Position numbers and translations under genes: made by a program
In this document: one piece after another, positions 1 through 8,102 of the stretch
How positions within the stretch are numbered: position 1 is the stretch's first letter
Layout of the letters: each line of letters begins with the position of its first letter
The notes under the pieces: model-generated
Told to the model about the DNA's origin: nothing
What the model saw: the letters and a program-made list of their open reading frames with translations, nothing else
Database searches by the model: none
Source of the DNA: Nostoc linckia NIES-25
GTDB lineage: Bacteria; Cyanobacteriota; Cyanobacteriia; Cyanobacteriales; Nostocaceae
Length of the DNA stretch: 64,000 nt
Assembly (NCBI RefSeq): GCF_002368035.1
Contig: NZ_AP018223.1
Span: 1,280,449-1,344,448, forward strand
Reading direction: 5' to 3'

Positions 1-1
1 G

Positions 2-640
2 GTAGCACTACCGCCGTTAACTGTAGAACGGGTAACTGGACGCAGTGAGTTCGATCGCTTGCTTGATGAATCCTTCAATTATTCTGAAAGCATTGATTTG
101 AGTGCTACCAGGCAGCCGGGGCCAAATGGTGAAGATTTGCCACTGCACGTTTACCCGTATGGCGTTAGCCGCCACCAACTCGAACAGGTAATCAGCGTGC
201 TAACTTTGCCTGTGGTATTGACAAAAGACATAGATAGTGCAGATGCAATTTTAGCATTGCGATCGCACGTCAAAAACCACGCCAAATTACGCCAAATGGC
301 CAAAGCCCGTCATGTGCCCATCCACATGATTAAATCCAGCACTATCCCGCAAATTACCCGTGGTTTGCGGCGGCTGCTGAACATCGACGACCCCGAACTG
401 GCCGACGACCGAGAACTGGAACTGTTTTTGCACAGTGGTAGCGATGACGAAATGGACGCCTTGGAAGAAGCTAGACTTGCCGTAGAGCAAATTGTGATTC
501 CCAAAGGACAGCCAGTGGAGTTATTGCCGCGTTCTGCCCAAGTTCGCAAAATGCAACATGAGTTGGTAGAACACTATCGGCTTAAGTCCCACAGCTTTGG
601 CGAAGAACCAAATCGCCGCTTAAGGATTTATCCGGCGTAA
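2..640 (+). CDS. R3H-domain nucleic-acid-binding protein (Ycf45-like), 3' part only
   Basis: The reading frame is open from base 2, so the gene begins before the window and only its last ~212 codons are present. The tail (GEEPNRRLRIYPA) follows a region shaped like an R3H single-strand nucleic-acid-binding motif (RKMQHELVEHYRLKS, then SFGEEPNRR). In cyanobacteria this tail normally follows a SpoIIIAA/Ycf45-type AAA ATPase domain, which would lie off the left edge. The middle part (LPLHVYPYGVSRHQLEQ, then DADAILALRSH-like residues) matches the region linking the ATPase and R3H parts in that family. A strong hairpin terminator follows at 653-680. The function is not established; RNA or DNA binding is inferred from R3H. 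Confidence 0.75.
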   Translation, partial: VALPPLTVERVTGRSEFDRLLDESFNYSESIDLSATRQPGPNGEDLPLHVYPYGVSRHQLEQVISVLTLPVVLTKDIDSADAILALRSHVKNHAKLRQMAKARHVPIHMIKSSTIPQITRGLRRLLNIDDPELADDRELELFLHSGSDDEMDALEEARLAVEQIVIPKGQPVELLPRSAQVRKMQHELVEHYRLKSHSFGEEPNRRLRIYPA

Positions 641-652
641 CCTTACCCTAAA

Positions 653-680
653 CCCCTCTCCGATTTGGAGAGGGGATTTT
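653..680 (+). terminator. Rho-independent terminator
   Basis: A nine-base stem (CCCCTCTCC with GGAGAGGGG, loop GATTT) is followed by ATTTT, 13 bases after the stop codon of the R3H gene. Confidence 0.7.
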
Positions 681-695
681 AATGGGAGACAGTCG

Positions 696-953
696 ATGTT
701 TTATAGAGAGTTTTCTCTGATAAAAGTAAAACAAGACTTTAACCTTACCTTAGTGGAAGGCGGACGATTTTTACCGCCCATAGAACCAATTTCACCTAGC
801 CGTTTGTTGGCTGAATTTTTAGCAGATCTTGAGGATGACGCTGACGGTGATTCGCATACCCCGAATTGTCGGTTGCACCAAGCAAACATTAGGATTAACT
901 GTTATGCGATCGAGTTTTTCCATATTAATTATCTGCGATTCGTTTGCAGTTAA
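696..953 (+). CDS. Small ORF of unknown nature, possibly a gene remnant
   Basis: This is an 85-codon ORF with ATG. The first ~50 residues look protein-like (VEGGRFLPPIEPISPSRLLAEF), while the last ~30 are compositionally odd and run into AT-rich sequence. No family was recognised. It may be the head of a truncated gene read through into intergenic DNA. There is no clear Shine-Dalgarno sequence. The region up to 1071 holds nothing else recognisable. Confidence 0.25.
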   Translation: MFYREFSLIKVKQDFNLTLVEGGRFLPPIEPISPSRLLAEFLADLEDDADGDSHTPNCRLHQANIRINCYAIEFFHINYLRFVCS

Positions 954-1071
954 ATTATAGTGTTCCTTTATACAAACAAAAGAGACGGCATCAACATTAT
1001 CTTTTCCTTAGGATATCTGCAAATCAAAACATTAATTATCTCAATTTTTGTCTAGATTTACCTAAGTTTAA

Positions 1072-1350
1072 TTACAAAGTATCCTGTAATTCTTCAATAT
1101 TATTTGCAACAACAATGCTACGTAAAATTTGTTTCAAATCTTCTAAATCTGAAATTTGAGTAATTTGTGGCATTAATTCCAAGCCATCACTACCAAATTT
1201 AGCCTCTAAACTCATTTCAATGTTGGATAAAATTTCGTCTCGCCGCCCGCGTTCCACTCCACGCTGTTCAATTTCTTGATACCAAGGCGACTCACGTAAC
1301 ACAGCCATATCCCACCTCATAATCTCTTGAACTAACGCACTTTCTAACAC
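1072..1350 (-). pseudogene. C-terminal fragment of an Rpn/PD-(D/E)XK-type protein
   Basis: These 92 codons resemble the tail of cyanobacterial Rpn-family (recombination-promoting nuclease/transposase-like) proteins: an Arg/Gly/Glu-rich stretch (QRGVERGRRDEI) followed by a short helical domain (SLEAKFGSDGLELMPQI, then ISDLEDLKQIL). The nuclease core that should come before it is absent. The frame starts at a GTG that overlaps the end of the next fragment (1344-1652) by 7 bases in another frame. I read the two as ends of one or two former genes joined by a deletion. No promoter or own ribosome site is visible, so expression as a separate protein is doubtful. Confidence 0.5.
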
Positions 1351-1652
1351 ATAGGATATTCAATATTTAATTGACTGTGAGTTTCTGCACAAATTTCTAA
1401 TAGCGTCGGCGCAATTAATACTTCCCGTTTTGCTGTTTTACTTATGGGGTTGACATAAGTAAGATTTCTTTGCAAATAGCGATTTAAAAACTCTAAACAG
1501 TTGAGATTACCTTCATACCTTGGTAAATCTAATCGTTTGCGTTCGTATCGACAATCAAATTCTGCAAGAATGTCGGCTGGCGCATAAGGCAATTCAAAGT
1601 ACTTGCTAAATGTATAGCTTGTACCAGGTTGCAAAATGCGCGGGCGACTCAT
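1344..1652 (-). pseudogene. N-terminal fragment of a cyanobacterial PD-(D/E)XK-like protein
   Basis: The 102 codons begin MSRPRILQPGTSYTFSKYFE and include ILAEF and TAKREVLIAP, which I recognise as the head of a common cyanobacterial restriction-endonuclease-like family. Full members continue after the IEYP motif into the nuclease core. Here the frame stops two residues after IEYP. The missing catalytic part and the abrupt join to an unrelated tail (1072-1350) mark this as a decayed gene. It lies 11 bases downstream of the LuxR-type gene on the same strand. Confidence 0.5.
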
Positions 1653-1663
1653 AAAATTACCCT

Positions 1664-2362
1664 TTATGAAACTTGTACGTCTTGCAGTTTTGCCACCAAT
1701 TCTGCACGCGCTGAAACCTTCAATTTACGAAACATTCTCTTCAAGGCTTGCTTGACAGAATTTTGGGTAATCCAGAGTCTTTCGCCGATTTCTGCATTTG
1801 TTAATCCCTGCGCTACCAATTCAGCAATTTCTAATTCGCGGGGTGTGAGAGGACTTGCTAAAAGCGAATGGGATATTTTGGGTTTTGCGCGTAGAGTTGC
1901 CATTTTTGCTGACAAATGAATGCATAAAGCGCTTAAGTCAGCTAAATCATTGCCGTTAAAAGGCGGATTTCCCTTGTCGCGGGCTAAGTTAAGGGTTCCG
2001 ATAAGACGACCATCGCAAACAATTGGCCCTGTCATGACGTGTTCGTGGTCGTGACGGGAGCAAAAATGCTTCCAGTCTCCTGGGGATAATAATAATTGCT
2101 CGTGAGCCGGAGCGTGACGCTCAACTACATAGCGTCCCACTGGATTGCTCTCTAAGCATACTGCCGGAATGCCCGGAATATCAATCTCAGCCGTTGGTTC
2201 CTCGTCTAGAAGATAGATACCCCAATTTTGCACGCCAAAATGGTCGCTAATTTTGTCGCTGAGAGCCAGTCTTAATTCTTGCTCGTTTTGGACGTTAGCG
2301 ATCGCATGAAATACGGCGTGAAGAGAATTAACCATAAGTGTACCCAGTTGGGGACTATCCAA
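1664..2362 (-). CDS. GAF domain-containing LuxR-type transcriptional regulator
   Basis: The protein has 232 residues. Residues ~12-160 form a GAF-like sensor domain (HFGVQNWGIYLLDEE, VCDGRLIGTLNLARD). Residues ~168-228 are a LuxR/NarL helix-turn-helix: LTPRELEIAELVAQGLTNAEI, then RLWITQNSVKQALKRMFRKL. LuxR/NarL regulators bind DNA as dimers and GAF domains bind small ligands or chromophores; the ligand here is unknown. There is no receiver domain, so control by direct ligand or redox sensing is more likely than phosphorylation. The HTH core VAQGLTNAEIGERLWITQNSVK is complete. It is divergent from the DUF3386 gene, with 73 bases between the start codons. Confidence 0.85.
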   Translation of the reverse strand: MDSPQLGTLMVNSLHAVFHAIANVQNEQELRLALSDKISDHFGVQNWGIYLLDEEPTAEIDIPGIPAVCLESNPVGRYVVERHAPAHEQLLLSPGDWKHFCSRHDHEHVMTGPIVCDGRLIGTLNLARDKGNPPFNGNDLADLSALCIHLSAKMATLRAKPKISHSLLASPLTPRELEIAELVAQGLTNAEIGERLWITQNSVKQALKRMFRKLKVSARAELVAKLQDVQVS

Positions 2363-2435
2363 GCCTCAACAATTACTTCTATGCTAATACCAAGAATACT
2401 AAAACGCTAATTACAGTAGCGACTAGGAGAAGCAC

Positions 2436-3092
2436 ATGACAGTTACACAACTCTCTGCTCAGGAACTTTTCCGGGCTGCTTATGAGAACCGCTATACTTG
2501 GGACAAGAATTTCCCCGGTTATACCGCAAATATTACTTTTAAGCATGATGATAAGGTCTTTACAGGCAAAGTAATTATCAGCGCCAATCTTAAAGCCGAA
2601 GTTTTGGACGTAGAAGACGAGTCAGCAAAGCAAGCAATTCACGGTCAAGCATGGGAAATCGCTATTCACCGCGTCCGTCGCAGCTTTGAAGATACCCACA
2701 GCGCCAATACCTTTAGCTATGGTAAGACTGACGAAACTGGTGCAGTTGAACTTTTAGTTGGTGGTAAGGCTGACGGCGATAAATACAAAGTCCGCAACAA
2801 TGAAGTGTGCCACGTTCACCGTCTGATTCACGGTACTTTTGTGACAATTGACACCTTCAGCAGCCACGACACTGGCGAGGGTTATTTGTCTCACACTTAT
2901 GATTCTGTCTACCACGACCCCAAAACTGGGGAACAAAAGGGCGGTAGAAGCGAATTTACCGATGAGTACGAAAAAGTGGGCGATTATTTCATCTTAAATC
3001 GCCGCGAAATTCGCACCGAAATAAATGGAGAAGTGTCGGTTCAAGAATTTGTTTTCTCTGATATCAAATTGTTGGAACCTGTTGCTGGTTAA
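2436..3092 (+). CDS. DUF3386 family protein
   Basis: A 218-residue soluble protein with the features of DUF3386, a family found almost only in cyanobacteria and algae: FRAAYENRYTWDKNFPGY near the start, GYLSHTYDSVYHDPKTGEQ, and YFILNRREIRTEING near the end. There is no signal peptide or membrane segment. A Shine-Dalgarno-like GACTAGGAGAA precedes the ATG. A GCGATCGC-containing hairpin terminator follows. Its biochemical role is unknown. Confidence 0.85.
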   Translation: MTVTQLSAQELFRAAYENRYTWDKNFPGYTANITFKHDDKVFTGKVIISANLKAEVLDVEDESAKQAIHGQAWEIAIHRVRRSFEDTHSANTFSYGKTDETGAVELLVGGKADGDKYKVRNNEVCHVHRLIHGTFVTIDTFSSHDTGEGYLSHTYDSVYHDPKTGEQKGGRSEFTDEYEKVGDYFILNRREIRTEINGEVSVQEFVFSDIKLLEPVAG

Positions 3093-3117
3093 GTTGTATT
3101 TGGCATTTTAAATTAAT

Positions 3118-3161
3118 AGCGATCGCTCTTTATTTTCGAGGAGCGATCGCTTTAATTTTTT
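3118..3161 (+). terminator. Hairpin terminator built on HIP1 octamers
   Basis: The arms AGCGATCGCTC (3118-3128) and GAGCGATCGCT (3141-3151) are perfect complements and are followed by TTAATTTTTTT. Each arm contains the HIP1 octamer GCGATCGC. Confidence 0.75.
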
Positions 3162-3174
3162 GGTGGTTTTATTC

Positions 3175-3378
3175 ATGGAGATTGAAAGCCCATCACCTCA
3201 GATACAATCAAGATATAAAAAGTCAACTCTTACTATTTATTCTAATCACACACTACGTCAAAGAAAAATATTTTCATTACAAGAAACAAGTCAGTGGAAT
3301 TTACTGAACTATATTTTTATATACGGAGATACCATAATTGCTTATGTAGAGTTGGAACTTTCAATAATCGAGCCATAA
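3175..3378 (+). CDS. Small protein of unknown function
   Basis: From the ATG at 3175 the frame encodes 67 residues (starting MEIESPSPQIQSRYKKSTL). It ends 13 bases before the next gene, whose ribosome site lies across its stop codon, which suggests a two-gene unit. A TTG at 3160 is an alternative start but falls in the T tract of the preceding terminator. No family recognised. The C-terminal half (NYIFIYGDTIIAYVELEL) looks like beta strand. Confidence 0.35.
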   Translation: MEIESPSPQIQSRYKKSTLTIYSNHTLRQRKIFSLQETSQWNLLNYIFIYGDTIIAYVELELSIIEP

Positions 3379-3391
3379 GGAGAAGATTAGA

Positions 3392-3778
3392 GTGGTTAAC
3401 GAGACTGAACGTTACATTCCTTCAGAAGATGAGTACCATCAAGCATTTTGCGCTATTTATAATCAATTGACTCCTGGACATCAAGCCATATTAGATAAAC
3501 TGTATCAGCATTGTTACTTTATGAAAAACAATCGCCGATTACGTACTTGGGAATTATCTGAAGCCGCAGGATACAATGGGGATTCTGCGGGACAGATTGG
3601 TATTTTAGGTGCAAAATTTTGCAACTTTTTTGGACTAGAGAACGAAGAGTTTGGATATCCAGCACTAGCAATAGTTAGTTGGTTTGAAGATGAAACAAAT
3701 AGACATTGGTATATCGAACTAATTCCTGAAGCAGCTAGAGCATTCAAACGATTTCGCATTGACAGTTTTACAACTTAG
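3392..3778 (+). CDS. Uncharacterised protein with a winged-helix-like segment
   Basis: This is 128 residues from a GTG start with a good Shine-Dalgarno sequence (ATAAGGAGAAG) about 9 bases upstream. The middle (RTWELSEAAGYNGDSAGQIG, then ILGAKFCNFFG) resembles the small DNA-binding-like module that precedes HNH nuclease domains in some restriction proteins (pattern: AxALGYxxYSAxNLxYGxLG). No nuclease domain follows. The end (ELIPEAARAFKRFRI) is basic. Function is not known; a helper or remnant of a restriction-type protein is a guess. Confidence 0.55.
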   Translation: MVNETERYIPSEDEYHQAFCAIYNQLTPGHQAILDKLYQHCYFMKNNRRLRTWELSEAAGYNGDSAGQIGILGAKFCNFFGLENEEFGYPALAIVSWFEDETNRHWYIELIPEAARAFKRFRIDSFTT

Positions 3779-3828
3779 GCATTGGTAGGAAAATGATAAT
3801 ATGCAATAGTTTTTCAGATATTACAGTG

Positions 3829-4100
3829 CTATTAACTGCCAGCTGAACAATAGTATTGCTCACCTAATTTCCAGACTTTAAGTGCAACTATAAGAAATAA
3901 AATGCCTGCTATTGGAGAAACGTAACAAAACCACAAAGGTACTAAAAGTGTATCTTGTTTTTCCAGAACTGCAAGCAGAGCAAAATAGCTCATACATGCA
4001 AGCAGTATCAAGTAAGTGAAAAATCTTTGAAACCACTTGCTATAAATTCAAAAAGGATATTGAGTAGTTTTTACTCCTCCATAGGTAACTATATTTAAGT
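3829..4100 (-). pseudogene. Decayed duplicate of the 3' end of the ABC-2 permease gene
   Basis: These ~270 bases are closely similar to 4632-4905, the 3' end and stop region of the intact permease gene at 4638-5438, in the same orientation. The translation follows the intact C-terminus (QYPF, IYSKWFQRFFTYLI, PLWFCYVSPIAGILFLIVAL, KLGEQYYCS) but has an in-frame stop: TCA (Ser) in the intact gene is TGA here, at 4048-4050. Homology fades near 4100, at the stop codon of the zinc-ribbon gene, which therefore sits exactly between the two copies. Confidence 0.85.
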
Positions 4101-4559
4101 TCCATTTTTGCTCTTAATTGGTAGCCTTTTTTTGATGCGGTTATAAAGCGAAAAATCAAATTTATTCTTATTATTAAGAATATGAAACCTTTCGATCTGA
4201 GCTAACATTTCTGTTAATTCAGTTATAGTCAATGATGTTTTTAATAACTCAGAAAAGTTTGCTATCTCACGCCTCAGTTTTTGAGACTCTAGATAACATG
4301 CAGAGCATTTATTAGGCCGCATCCAAAAATATTTTTTCTTCTCTTCATACCATTGCTGTTGAAGACTTGCAGTAAACTCTGATTCCTTGCCGCAAGCAAT
4401 ACATTTATATATATAGGATTCGTAATAGTTAGGAATTCCCCACGAGCGTTTTGACGCTTCTGATAATTCGGCAAAATTGACTTTTATCTTATTCTGCAAA
4501 ATGTCATGTTTACTTCTGCGAGGATTCGCTGTTTTTTGAGATTTTTTTGTGATGGACAT
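4095..4559 (-). CDS. Zinc-ribbon domain protein
   Basis: The protein has 154 residues. Residues ~51-88 hold two CxxC pairs (YKCIACGKESEF, then RPNKCSACY) spaced as in the 'probable zinc-ribbon' family zf-trcl. The N-terminus is basic (SITKKSQKTANPRRSK) and the rest is helical and rich in Lys/Glu. It lies between an intact ABC permease gene and a decayed copy of that gene's 3' end, and points the same way as both. This position marks it as an inserted or duplicated cassette. The partner is unknown; nucleic-acid binding is inferred only from the metal site and charge. Confidence 0.7.
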   Translation of the reverse strand: MSITKKSQKTANPRRSKHDILQNKIKVNFAELSEASKRSWGIPNYYESYIYKCIACGKESEFTASLQQQWYEEKKKYFWMRPNKCSACYLESQKLRREIANFSELLKTSLTITELTEMLAQIERFHILNNKNKFDFSLYNRIKKRLPIKSKNGT

Positions 4560-4637
4560 TGTAAATACTATATAACTAGACTTATAACTAAGAGTATAGT
4601 CAAAATAAAATTACTCTTGCATATACGCACAGCCATA

Positions 4638-5438
4638 TTAACTACCAGTGGAACAATAGTATCGCTCTCCTAATTTCCAAAGCTGAAGCGCAACTATTAA
4701 AAATAAAATGCCTGCCATTGGAGAGACGTAACAAAACCACAAAGGCACTGAAAATGTATCTTGTTTTTGCAAAACTGCAAGCAGAGGGAAATAACTCACA
4801 CAAGCAAGCGGTATGAAGTAGGTGAAAAATCTTTGAAACCACTTGCTATAAATTGAAAAAGGGTATTGAGCAGTTTCCACTCCTCCATAAGTAAGAATAT
4901 TCATAATTTCCAAAGATTCAATAGTCCAAAATGTGATAGTTGCTTGCACAATAACGATACCTAAAAATAGTGCGATCGCACCAATCAGCGAAGTGCCTAA
5001 GAGCCACACTATTTTAATACTAAAAGAGATGTGGAGAGTTGAAAGCGACCACCACATCACAGCAATTCCTTGAGAAAGCCTTCCAAGTCTTTTCAAAGTC
5101 AATTCTGTGCCTAGAAGTTGAAGTACCGTAGAACGTGGACGAAGAAGTAAGCGGTCAAAATCACCGTTCTTAATTATTCTTCCAAATGAATCAAATCCTT
5201 TTCCTAAAGCATCAGCACAGGCAAAAGAAATATTAACCATTCCATAAAATAGCGCAACTTCACTTAATCTCCACGTGCCAATACTATTAAAACGGCTAAA
5301 AAGTGCCCAGATTCCAAAAAATTCCACTACAGTCCCCAAAAGCTGCCCTAAAACTTGAAGTAAGAAGGAAACTTTGTACTGCATCTGTGATTTTAAAGAT
5401 ATGGAGATGTATCGAAGATAGAGAAAAAAACTATTCAT
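4638..5438 (-). CDS. ABC-2 type permease, second subunit (COG3694-like)
   Basis: A 266-residue integral membrane protein with about six hydrophobic segments. It matches the COG3694/DUF990-type permeases that pair with COG4587 permeases and COG4586 ATPases: MNSFFLYLRYISISLKSQMQY at the start, FGRIIKNGDFDRLLLRPRST in the middle, ending WKLGERYYCSTGS. It is the last gene of the unit 7838 -> 4638 and starts 35 bases after the first permease. The family is thought to export an unknown substrate. Its last ~250 bases are duplicated downstream as a pseudogene (3829-4100). Confidence 0.85.
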   Translation of the reverse strand: MNSFFLYLRYISISLKSQMQYKVSFLLQVLGQLLGTVVEFFGIWALFSRFNSIGTWRLSEVALFYGMVNISFACADALGKGFDSFGRIIKNGDFDRLLLRPRSTVLQLLGTELTLKRLGRLSQGIAVMWWSLSTLHISFSIKIVWLLGTSLIGAIALFLGIVIVQATITFWTIESLEIMNILTYGGVETAQYPFSIYSKWFQRFFTYFIPLACVSYFPLLAVLQKQDTFSVPLWFCYVSPMAGILFLIVALQLWKLGERYYCSTGS

Positions 5439-5473
5439 AATAAATTACGAATTACCAATTAAAAATTATATGT

Positions 5474-6292
5474 TCATCCTCCTTGAATTACAAGTTTTTT
5501 CACACCACGCCTCACGATAAAACGCCCAAAAATAACAAGGAGAACTATCCAAAAACTTTGATGCAACAATACATGAAATAGCTCATTTGCTGGAAGATTA
5601 CCAGTAAAAAGCCGAAAAGGTCGATCCATAAGTCCTGAGAAAGGAAGCGCATTTAACAAAGGCTTAATCCACTCAGGAAAAAGTGGCAAAGGAACAATCA
5701 TACCTGAAAAGAAAATAATCAAAGTGGGGAGAATAGTATTAATTCCTTCGCCAGAAAGCGTCCACATCATTGATACAGTAAGAAGCATTGTCAATGCAGA
5801 AGAAAGTAAAATTGCAGCAATAAAGGAGAGAAAAAAGGCAACAAAAGCAGCAAATGAAGGGGGAAATGAAAGCGATCGCTCTGGAAACCCTATCCGTGGA
5901 AAAATAAAAATAGCGATCGAAAGAAGAGGAATAGCACGCAGGATAACGGGTGCTGTACGAAGTGCTAAAGCACGAGCAAACCAAAAATTATAAAGGTCTG
6001 TGGGTCGTAGAAGATCGTAGCCGACTGCACCAGATTGGATCGAATATTGGATTTCGCGATCGCCTGACCAAGGTGCAACCGCCATCAAGAATGCTTGTCC
6101 CAGCCATACATATCCCACAGCTTCCTGAATAGTCATCGGTTGAGTAGAGGTTGTATGAGTGAAAAATGCCTCTAGAACCATTACTTTCACAAATCCCCAA
6201 AAAAACTGAGTTGCAACCCCAGCCAAGGCAGCTGTACGATATTGCAACAGCAGCGCAAATCTCGCAATAAACAGCGACCAATATGCTTTCAT
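5474..6292 (-). CDS. ABC-2 type permease, first subunit (COG4587-like)
   Basis: A 272-residue membrane protein with about six transmembrane helices, starting MKAYWSLFIARFALLLQYRT. The motif YSIQSGAVGYDLLRPTDLY matches COG4587 permeases, and the end carries basic residues (GRFIVRRGVKKLVIQGG). It sits upstream of the second permease and downstream of the ATPase gene. A frameshifted pseudogene and ~100 bases separate it from the ATPase. Such systems work as one ATPase dimer with the two permeases; the substrate is not known. Confidence 0.85.
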   Translation of the reverse strand: MKAYWSLFIARFALLLQYRTAALAGVATQFFWGFVKVMVLEAFFTHTTSTQPMTIQEAVGYVWLGQAFLMAVAPWSGDREIQYSIQSGAVGYDLLRPTDLYNFWFARALALRTAPVILRAIPLLSIAIFIFPRIGFPERSLSFPPSFAAFVAFFLSFIAAILLSSALTMLLTVSMMWTLSGEGINTILPTLIIFFSGMIVPLPLFPEWIKPLLNALPFSGLMDRPFRLFTGNLPANELFHVLLHQSFWIVLLVIFGRFIVRRGVKKLVIQGG

Positions 6293-6393
6293 CTTAGTAG
6301 TAAATTGACAAAAGATAAGGAGGATAATTCAGAATTCAGAAATGGCAAAAATTTTCGGAGAGTGACAGCAGAGGGGTATTATTTATAGATGCC

Positions 6394-6790
6394 TTAAAAG
6401 AACACTAGCTTATATGTATCACCAATTTTACCAATAGGAGCAGAAGTTGAAATATTTTTGTATTCGTCTTGATAGGTTAGATTAACAATACACTCAAGCT
6501 CTACTTTGTCAGCAAGCTGCTTTAGAAATCTTTCTCTCTCTGACTCTGACAGTTCAACTTCACTTATTGTTACTTCCAAGTCTTTATCCTTAAAGCCAAT
6601 GAATGGAAGTACGAGCATTTTATTAAATAGATTGCCTGCACCTGCATTATTAAATCTTCAAATGTCTTGTCAGAGAAATACATTAGTTTTAATATGTCTT
6701 CTTCAGTTCCGTTTTTGACAGTATAAGTCAACTCTTGGATGAAAACGTCGAGATTTATCTTGCTTTTACCTCAGAATTAGCTTGAGTCAT
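6394..6790 (-). pseudogene. Frameshifted gene of unknown function inside the ABC operon
   Basis: An ATG at 6790 opens a frame (MTQANSEVKA) that stops after 11 codons. A second frame continues the sense (KINLDVFIQELTYTVKNGT, EEDILKLMYFSDKTFED), and a third carries on (FNNAGAGNLFNKMLVLPFIG) to the stop at 6394. Each junction needs a one-base shift. The pieces join into one plausible ~130-residue soluble acidic protein. The last 74 codons can also be read as an ORF from an ATG at 6618. Family not recognised. It is either a pseudogene or two sequencing errors. Confidence 0.55.
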
Positions 6791-6845
6791 AACATACTAA
6801 TCTATGTCCATCACAAATGACCAATGACCAATGACAAATGACTAA

Positions 6846-7838
6846 TTAATATAAAATTCCTCCTGACTTTGCATACAGTTGAGCAACTATTTCCTCAATC
6901 GGTGGATTTTCGACAAACAGATCGGCGACTTCATTTTTTGAGGTAACTTGACTAATCAAAGATGCAGCAGAAAGCTTTGTCGGATCGAATGCTAAAGTTA
7001 CAGTACGACCTTCTTTAGAAATGATGCTAACTCCTTCTTCCTCAAAAAAGAAATCATCATTTATTAAATCTATTCTTAAGTAGCGACGCGAGGAAACTTG
7101 AGAACGCAATGCTGTCAAAGTTCCATCGCAGAGAATTTCCCCGCCACCAATAATAATGACGCGATCGCACAATGCCTCGATATCATCCATATCATGGGTA
7201 GTCAGGATAGTAGTTACTTGATGAGTTTTATTCAACGTTTTGATAAATTTTCTGACTGCAAGCTTAGAAACCGCGTCAAGGCCAATAGTTGGTTCATCGA
7301 GAAATAGAATTTCTGGTCTGTGCAACATTGCGGCGGCAAAATCACATCGCATCCTTTGACCGAGGCTTAACTGTCTTACAGGCGTATAGACAAAACTCTC
7401 AAGGTCGAGCAAATCAATCATTTCTTGGCGTGTCTTGCGATATTCTGGATCGGGAATGCGATAAATATCCCGCAGTAAATCGAAAGACTCGATCGCTGGT
7501 AAATCCCACCAAAGTTGCGATCGCTGGCCAAACACTACTCCAATACGGCCAACATGGCGGATTCTATCTTTCCAAGGAGTTCGTCCGGCGATTATACATG
7601 TTCCGCTGGATGGTACTAAAATACCACTTAAAATTTTAATAGTAGTAGATTTTCCCGCTCCATTTGGGCCTATGTATCCTACGAGTTCTCCCTGTTGAAG
7701 TGAGAATGAAACTCCTTTCAAAGCATGAACAACTTTTGTTTTTCGCTGCACAAGACCTTTGATTGAACCGAAAAATCCAGAGGAACGTTCAGACACAAAA
7801 AAACTCTTTTTCAAGTTTTCGACAAGAATCTGAGGCAT
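6846..7838 (-). CDS. ABC transporter ATP-binding protein (COG4586-like)
   Basis: The protein has 330 residues. Its nucleotide-binding domain shows Walker A GPNGAGKST, signature LSLGQRMR, Walker B EILFLDEPT and the switch histidine in TTHD. The N-terminal pattern (ILVENLKKSFFVSERSSGF) and the C-terminal ~80-residue extension (RYLRIDLINDDFFFEEEG) fit COG4586 ATPases, which serve COG4587/COG3694 permeases; both follow on the same strand. It is probably the first gene of the unit. No substrate-binding protein is nearby, consistent with export. Confidence 0.88.
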   Translation of the reverse strand: MPQILVENLKKSFFVSERSSGFFGSIKGLVQRKTKVVHALKGVSFSLQQGELVGYIGPNGAGKSTTIKILSGILVPSSGTCIIAGRTPWKDRIRHVGRIGVVFGQRSQLWWDLPAIESFDLLRDIYRIPDPEYRKTRQEMIDLLDLESFVYTPVRQLSLGQRMRCDFAAAMLHRPEILFLDEPTIGLDAVSKLAVRKFIKTLNKTHQVTTILTTHDMDDIEALCDRVIIIGGGEILCDGTLTALRSQVSSRRYLRIDLINDDFFFEEEGVSIISKEGRTVTLAFDPTKLSAASLISQVTSKNEVADLFVENPPIEEIVAQLYAKSGGILY

Positions 7839-7880
7839 ATAGCAATCCCTATTTGATTGGTGAAATTAATTGTGGAGGCA

Positions 7881-7975
7881 GGCGACTTGTACTGAGCGAT
7901 TTGTGCCGAGCGTACCCCTTCGGGGAAGCAAGCTACGCGTAGCGTCTCGTAGAGAAGTCGAGGTAAGTCGAAGTA
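7881..7975. repeat. Dispersed palindromic repeat cluster
   Basis: The stretch contains short palindromes common between cyanobacterial genes: CCCCTTCGGGG, GCTACGCGTAGC, and the arms TCTCGTAGAGA. It is bounded by GACTTGTACTGAGC-like and AAGTCGAAGT-like ends. It lies between the divergently oriented ATPase gene and AhpD-like gene. Confidence 0.6.
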
Positions 7976-8102
7976 TAGGCAACAGATATTTTTAACGAAT
8001 AATTTAAGATTCTATATATTCCTGGTCTTTTATTCTTAGTAAGATGCTTTATATGACAATTTAGGTGTTCCCACTTATTGGGAAATTCAATTATATCGAA
8101 AT

